Assembly: GCF_014650875.1 (NCBI RefSeq)
Contig: NZ_BMVU01000060.1
Location: 1-34,808, forward strand
Source: Streptomyces minutiscleroticus
GTDB taxonomy: Bacteria; Actinomycetota; Actinomycetes; Streptomycetales; Streptomycetaceae
DNA: 34,808 bases
Direction of reading: 5' to 3'
Shown: positions 31,202 to 34,808 of the stretch, piece by piece
How positions within the stretch are numbered: position 1 is the stretch's first letter
Layout: each line of letters opens with the position of its first letter
Notes under the pieces: generated by a model
The model's database searches: none
Told to the model about the DNA's origin: nothing
The model's input: the letters and a program-made list of their open reading frames with translations, nothing else
Position numbers and translations under genes: made by a program

Positions 31202-34123
31202 GTGGACGAGCACACAGGCGGCCGCGGTGCGGTCATGGGACCGGAGCCGGAGCCGGACCGGGGGGAGCCGGTCGTCGGCCGGGACGCGGAATTGGCACGC
31301 CTCTTCCGTGTGGTGGACTCGGTGTCGGCCGACCCGGTGCTGATGCTGGTCGTCGGTGATGTGGGCACGGGCAAGAGCACGCTGCTGGGGCACGCGGTGC
31401 GCCGGGCCGAGGCCGGCGGTGCTCGCGTACTGCGTGCCGCAGGGAGCGAGTCGGAGTCGAGCCTGGCGTTCTCCGCCTTGCATCAGTTGCTGCGGCCGGT
31501 ACCGGCCGAGGTGGACGGACTGCCGGGGAGGCAGCGCGCCGCGCTGCAGGACGCCTTCGGCAAGGGGCCGGCCACGTCGGGACCCGATCTCATGCTGGTC
31601 GGGATCGCCGTGCTGAGCCTGTTGTCAGGACTGGGCGACCGCCATCCGGTGCTCGTGGTGCTGGACGACGCGCAGTGGTGCGACCGTGCTTCCCTGGACG
31701 CGCTGTCCTTCGCTGCCAGACGGCTGGAAGGGGAACCGGTCACGATGCTGATCGGGGCCCGTGGCGGCGATCACCTTCCGGGATTCGACCGTCATGTGCC
31801 GACGCTGACCCTGGGACCGCTCGACAGCGCTGCGGCCGATCAGTTGCTGGACCTGCAGCCGAAGAGCCCCACCGGCCGCACCAGGTCCCGGATCCTCGAC
31901 CAGGCAGGCGGCAACCCGCTGGCGCTGGTGGAACTGGCGAGGGCGGCATCGGCACCGGACACGGCCGTGGGGTCGCCGTCCGCAGGTCCGCTTCCGCTCG
32001 CCGAGCACCTGGAGCGGATCTTCGCCGCCCGTCTGAACGGCCTCCCCGCCGCCACCACGCGGGCTCTGCTGCTCCTGGCCGCCATGGACAGCGCCGACTC
32101 CGCGATCGCGGTCCCGGCCGGACTGCCGCACGCCGGGGACGAGATCTGGCCGCCCGCCGAACGGGCCGCACTGGTCCGGCGGACCGGCCACGACGTCCGG
32201 TTCCGCCACCCACTGGTCCGGTCCGCCGTGTATCACGCCGCCTCCCCGGGCGCCCGGCGCGAGGCGCACCTCGCGCTCGCCGAGATGCTGCGGGACGAAC
32301 CGGACCGGAGTGCCTGGCATCGTGCAGCCGCCTGCCCGCACCCGGACGCGGCCGTGTCGGCGGAGCTGGAGCGGAGCGCCGGACGGGCCCGCCGCCGCGG
32401 CGGTCATGCAGCGGCGGCTCAGGCCCTGCAGCGTGCCGCGGAACTCGCACCGCGGCGCGAGGACAGTGCCCGGCTGCTGGTCGGAGCCGCCGCGGCGGCC
32501 GTGTTCACCGGAGACATCGCCTGGGTCGAGGAACTGGTCGCCGCGGCACGCACGCGCACGGATGACGCAACCCTGCTGGCCTCCGCCGCCGTGCAGGCCG
32601 GACGGCTGGCGGTCCTCACCGTGCGCCACCCCGTCGTCTTCTCCCGGCTGGCCGGCGCGGCCGAGGAGTTGACGGTCTCCCAGCCCGCAGCCGCGCTGGA
32701 CCTCGTGGCCGGCGCCGCCGTGGTCCGCTTCTACTCCGGAGAGGACACCCAGCGCCACCGCATCCAGGACATCCTGCGGCGCCTGCCCGCGAACGCCCCG
32801 CACGCGGACCTGCGCACCTGGGTGAGGGCCGTGTCGGACCCCTTCGACGACCGGGACCAACTCCTCGCCCTGTTACCGAAGCTGGTCGCCGAGGCGCAGG
32901 ACCGGCCGGAGCGGCTCACCGCCGTCGGGATCATGGCGTGGCTCCTGGACGAGACCCCACAGGCCGTCCGCGCCTTCGACGAGGCCTTCGACCGCTGGCA
33001 AGTGCAGGGAGCCCTGCCCGAGGGACTGGGCGGCGCGGTCGCCTGGGCCTATACGGAGCGAGGACGGTGGGAACAGGCCCGTGAGGCCTGCGCCCGCACC
33101 ACCGCCGTCGGCCGGGTGGCCGGCCTCGACCACGCCGTGGCCTGCGCGGCCGCGGTGGACGCCACCCTGCTGGCCCTCCAGGGCGATCCGTCCACGGCCC
33201 GGACCCGGGCCGAGGAGGCGCTCACTCTGATCGATCCGCTGGAAAGCCGCTCGGTCGGCGTCTACGCCCATCGCGCGCTCGGTGCCGCGGCAGTCGCGGA
33301 AGGCGCCTACGAGACCGCGTACGGCCAACTCCGCATGGTCTTCGCGGCAGACGGCACGCCCGTGCACTATCACGCCTCCTACCCGGCCCTCGCGGATCTG
33401 GCCGCCGCCGCTGTGCGCTGCGGCCGCCACGAGGAGGCTGCCGCGATCGTCGAGCGCTCGGCGGCCGCGCTGGCGGGCCACGCCTCACCTCGTCTGCGCG
33501 CGCTGATCAGCCGAGCCCGGGGCCTGCTGACGGACCCCAGGGAGGCCGAACCGCACTTCCGGGCGGCTCTGGCGGATCCGGTACTGGAGTACTGGCCCTT
33601 CGAACGCGCACAGACCCTGCTCGACCTCGCCGAGTGGCTGCGGCGCCGCCGGCGCATCGCGGAGGCGCGTGGGCCGCTCACCGAGGCCCTGGAGATCTTC
33701 CGTCGCCTGGGCGCGCGCCCGTGGATCGAGCGGGCCCGGGCCGAATCGCGCGCCGCCGGCCTCGCCGTCACGGATCCGGCCCCGGACGCGCTCGCCGAGC
33801 TGTCCCCGCAACAGCAGCAGATCGTCCGGCTCGCCGCCCGCGGGCTGACCAACCGTGAGATCGGCGAGAAGCTCTTCCTCTCCCCGCGCACGGTCAGCTC
33901 GCACCTCTATCGCAGCTTCCCCAAGCTGGGCATCACCGCCCGTTCCCAGCTGCGAGACCTCCTCGAGGGGACCCTCGTGACGGCGGTCCAGCAGGAACAA
34001 GGTCCTCCAGACGCCTACGTCCCGGACGATCCGCATGCACAGACAACAGCCCTTCGGGAAAGCCGGTCGGGCCACCTCGGCGGTCTGAGCCGGAACCTCA
34101 CCCGGCAGACGTGGACGCGATGA
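31202..34123 (+). CDS. LAL-type LuxR transcriptional regulator with ATPase domain
   Basis: A 973-residue protein from GTG 31202, with GGGAGA 4 nt upstream. The N-terminal ~300 residues are a STAND/AAA-type ATPase: Walker A LVVGDVGTGKSTLLGHAVRR, Walker B PVLVVLDDAQWCDRASLDAL. The middle ~500 residues are helical repeats of TPR-like character (AAAQALQRAAELAPRREDSA). The C-terminal ~60-residue LuxR helix-turn-helix is ELSPQQQQIVRLAARGLTNR, EIGEKLFLSPRTVSSHLYRS. LAL regulators are usually large activators of antibiotic or sugar-use genes. Divergent from the MBL-fold/carboxylesterase operon, its probable target; a ~180-bp intergenic region contains both promoters. Confidence 0.88.
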   Translation: MDEHTGGRGAVMGPEPEPDRGEPVVGRDAELARLFRVVDSVSADPVLMLVVGDVGTGKSTLLGHAVRRAEAGGARVLRAAGSESESSLAFSALHQLLRPVPAEVDGLPGRQRAALQDAFGKGPATSGPDLMLVGIAVLSLLSGLGDRHPVLVVLDDAQWCDRASLDALSFAARRLEGEPVTMLIGARGGDHLPGFDRHVPTLTLGPLDSAAADQLLDLQPKSPTGRTRSRILDQAGGNPLALVELARAASAPDTAVGSPSAGPLPLAEHLERIFAARLNGLPAATTRALLLLAAMDSADSAIAVPAGLPHAGDEIWPPAERAALVRRTGHDVRFRHPLVRSAVYHAASPGARREAHLALAEMLRDEPDRSAWHRAAACPHPDAAVSAELERSAGRARRRGGHAAAAQALQRAAELAPRREDSARLLVGAAAAAVFTGDIAWVEELVAAARTRTDDATLLASAAVQAGRLAVLTVRHPVVFSRLAGAAEELTVSQPAAALDLVAGAAVVRFYSGEDTQRHRIQDILRRLPANAPHADLRTWVRAVSDPFDDRDQLLALLPKLVAEAQDRPERLTAVGIMAWLLDETPQAVRAFDEAFDRWQVQGALPEGLGGAVAWAYTERGRWEQAREACARTTAVGRVAGLDHAVACAAAVDATLLALQGDPSTARTRAEEALTLIDPLESRSVGVYAHRALGAAAVAEGAYETAYGQLRMVFAADGTPVHYHASYPALADLAAAAVRCGRHEEAAAIVERSAAALAGHASPRLRALISRARGLLTDPREAEPHFRAALADPVLEYWPFERAQTLLDLAEWLRRRRRIAEARGPLTEALEIFRRLGARPWIERARAESRAAGLAVTDPAPDALAELSPQQQQIVRLAARGLTNREIGEKLFLSPRTVSSHLYRSFPKLGITARSQLRDLLEGTLVTAVQQEQGPPDAYVPDDPHAQTTALRESRSGHLGGLSRNLTRQTWTR

Positions 34124-34260
34124 CACCTCGATCACCTCACGCTCGCGCCTCCACGCCGCTCCGGCCGTCATCCCGCCACCACACCATCACGTGAAGGCCG
34201 CCGCCGAATGCGCCAACAGTGTCCACCAGGGGCGTGACCGTCGCCCCTCCCACTGGGCCC

Positions 34261-34437
34261 TCAAGTTCTCCTGGATCCGTCACCTCCCGCCTTGTCAACG
34301 ATCTGATCCGTGGCGTCGGCCCAGTACACGTCCGCGGTGTCGACGAAGTCGATGCCCTCGCCGGGGGCGCGGTGGGTGATCCGGAGCGCCGCGGTGCGGG
34401 CGAGACGGGCCGGTGCGGCGCGTCCGGTAGCGGACAT
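34261..34437 (-). pseudogene. Aldo/keto reductase N-terminal remnant
   Basis: A minus-strand frame of ~58 residues reads ALRITHRAPGEGIDFVDTAD then VYWADATDQIV, matching the early 'A...A...GI.fiDTAdvYg' segment of aldo/keto reductases, with the catalytic Asp and Tyr. The start of the barrel is poorly conserved and the rest of the enzyme is absent. It is degraded. Confidence 0.45.
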
Positions 34438-34648
34438 GCCGTGGTGGGGTCCCACGCGCCTCGGTCTTTCCGGAGGCGGGCTGGGCCGCGGCCATGGCAC
34501 CGGAGGTGAGAGGAGCCCCGGCCGCCGCACGGCCGGGGTTCCTCGGGGCGGTGAGTGTCGGCAAGCCAGTGGGACGGCCCACGCCGTGAATCGCTCGTCC
34601 ACGCGTCGGCGGACCGCACCCCATCGCGCTCACCGCGGACCGGGCGGG

Positions 34649-34808
34649 TCAGCGCCGCAGGGTGAGGACACCCGGCCGCCACGGCAGTCGGTTGTACTCG
34701 CCGCCCGCGGCGGGGGACTTGCCCTGGTAGAGGAACTGCAGGTTGCAGGGGTCGACGGTCATGGTCTGGTCGGGGTTGTTGCGGACCAGGTCACCGTGGC
34801 TGATGTCG
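34649..34808 (-). CDS. GH62 alpha-L-arabinofuranosidase, C-terminal end only
   Basis: Only the last ~52 residues are inside the window, reading to the stop TGA (34649-34651). They match the C-terminal strands of glycoside hydrolase family 62, enzymes that remove arabinose side chains from xylan: ISHGDLVRNNPDQTMTVDP, CNLQFLYQGKSP, EYNRLPWRPGVLTLRR. The family is a five-bladed beta-propeller, normally secreted. The gene enters from the right edge. No binding module follows the catalytic domain here. Confidence 0.75.
   Translation of the reverse strand, partial: DISHGDLVRNNPDQTMTVDPCNLQFLYQGKSPAAGGEYNRLPWRPGVLTLRR

Noticed and set aside
1..34808. tRNA, rRNA or CRISPR array
   Set aside because: I saw no cloverleaf with a CCA end, no rRNA-like sequence and no regularly spaced repeats.

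Overview
The base composition (very GC-rich, strong G/C at third codon positions, many GTG starts, leaderless promoters) and the gene families point to a Streptomyces or close relative. A gene for a telomere terminal protein (Tpg, 5609-6142) and the density of broken insertion sequences fit an accessory chromosome arm or a linear-plasmid-derived segment rather than core chromosome. I see no rRNA, tRNA or CRISPR array.

Layout. 1-3350: broken or marginal genes: a frameshifted barstar-like gene, a small Cys-rich protein, a streptothricin acetyltransferase pseudogene with an internal deletion, and an unidentified coding remnant. 3350-5608: a GntR/UTRA regulator and a PP2C-like phosphatase in one operon, divergent from a SemiSWEET sugar transporter, with similar operator-like dyads in both promoters. 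5609-9022: Tpg, an EF-hand protein, two small proteins and an FCD-type GntR regulator.

9019-13442 is a transposon graveyard. An IS481 remnant and a truncated DUF1348 gene lie beside an IS30 transposase split by a nearly intact IS110 element. Removing the IS110 element (10574-12006) restores the IS30 reading frame exactly. The IS110 5' noncoding end has the layout of a bridge RNA, and its putative guide segments match the actual insertion site and the element's own two ends. An IS3 fragment and a second, broken IS110 copy follow.

13733-16284: a leaderless MmyB-type XRE regulator divergent from a 14-TM MFS exporter. 16422-17793: a tyrosine-integrase remnant and a frameshifted IS5-family element with terminal repeats. 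17871-19870: a translationally coupled pair, a DRE-TIM acyl-CoA condensing/lyase-type enzyme and a YrdC/Sua5-domain protein, possibly a small metabolite cassette. 20380-21730: a TnpB tail with its right-end hairpin and a degenerate IS701 transposase.

21957-26173: a compact five-gene operon (ECF sigma factor, zinc-finger membrane anti-sigma factor, ABC ATPase, two membrane proteins) with overlapping start/stop codons at three junctions, a candidate Crp-type site upstream and a strong terminator downstream. 26265-26937: an ISL3 transposase tail. 27010-28452: a quinone-reductase-like flavodoxin divergent from a TetR regulator with a large perfect inverted repeat between them. 28515-34123: a type B carboxylesterase and a metallo-beta-lactamase-fold hydrolase in one operon, divergent from a large LAL-type LuxR regulator. 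The window ends with an aldo/keto reductase remnant and the C-terminus of a GH62 arabinofuranosidase.
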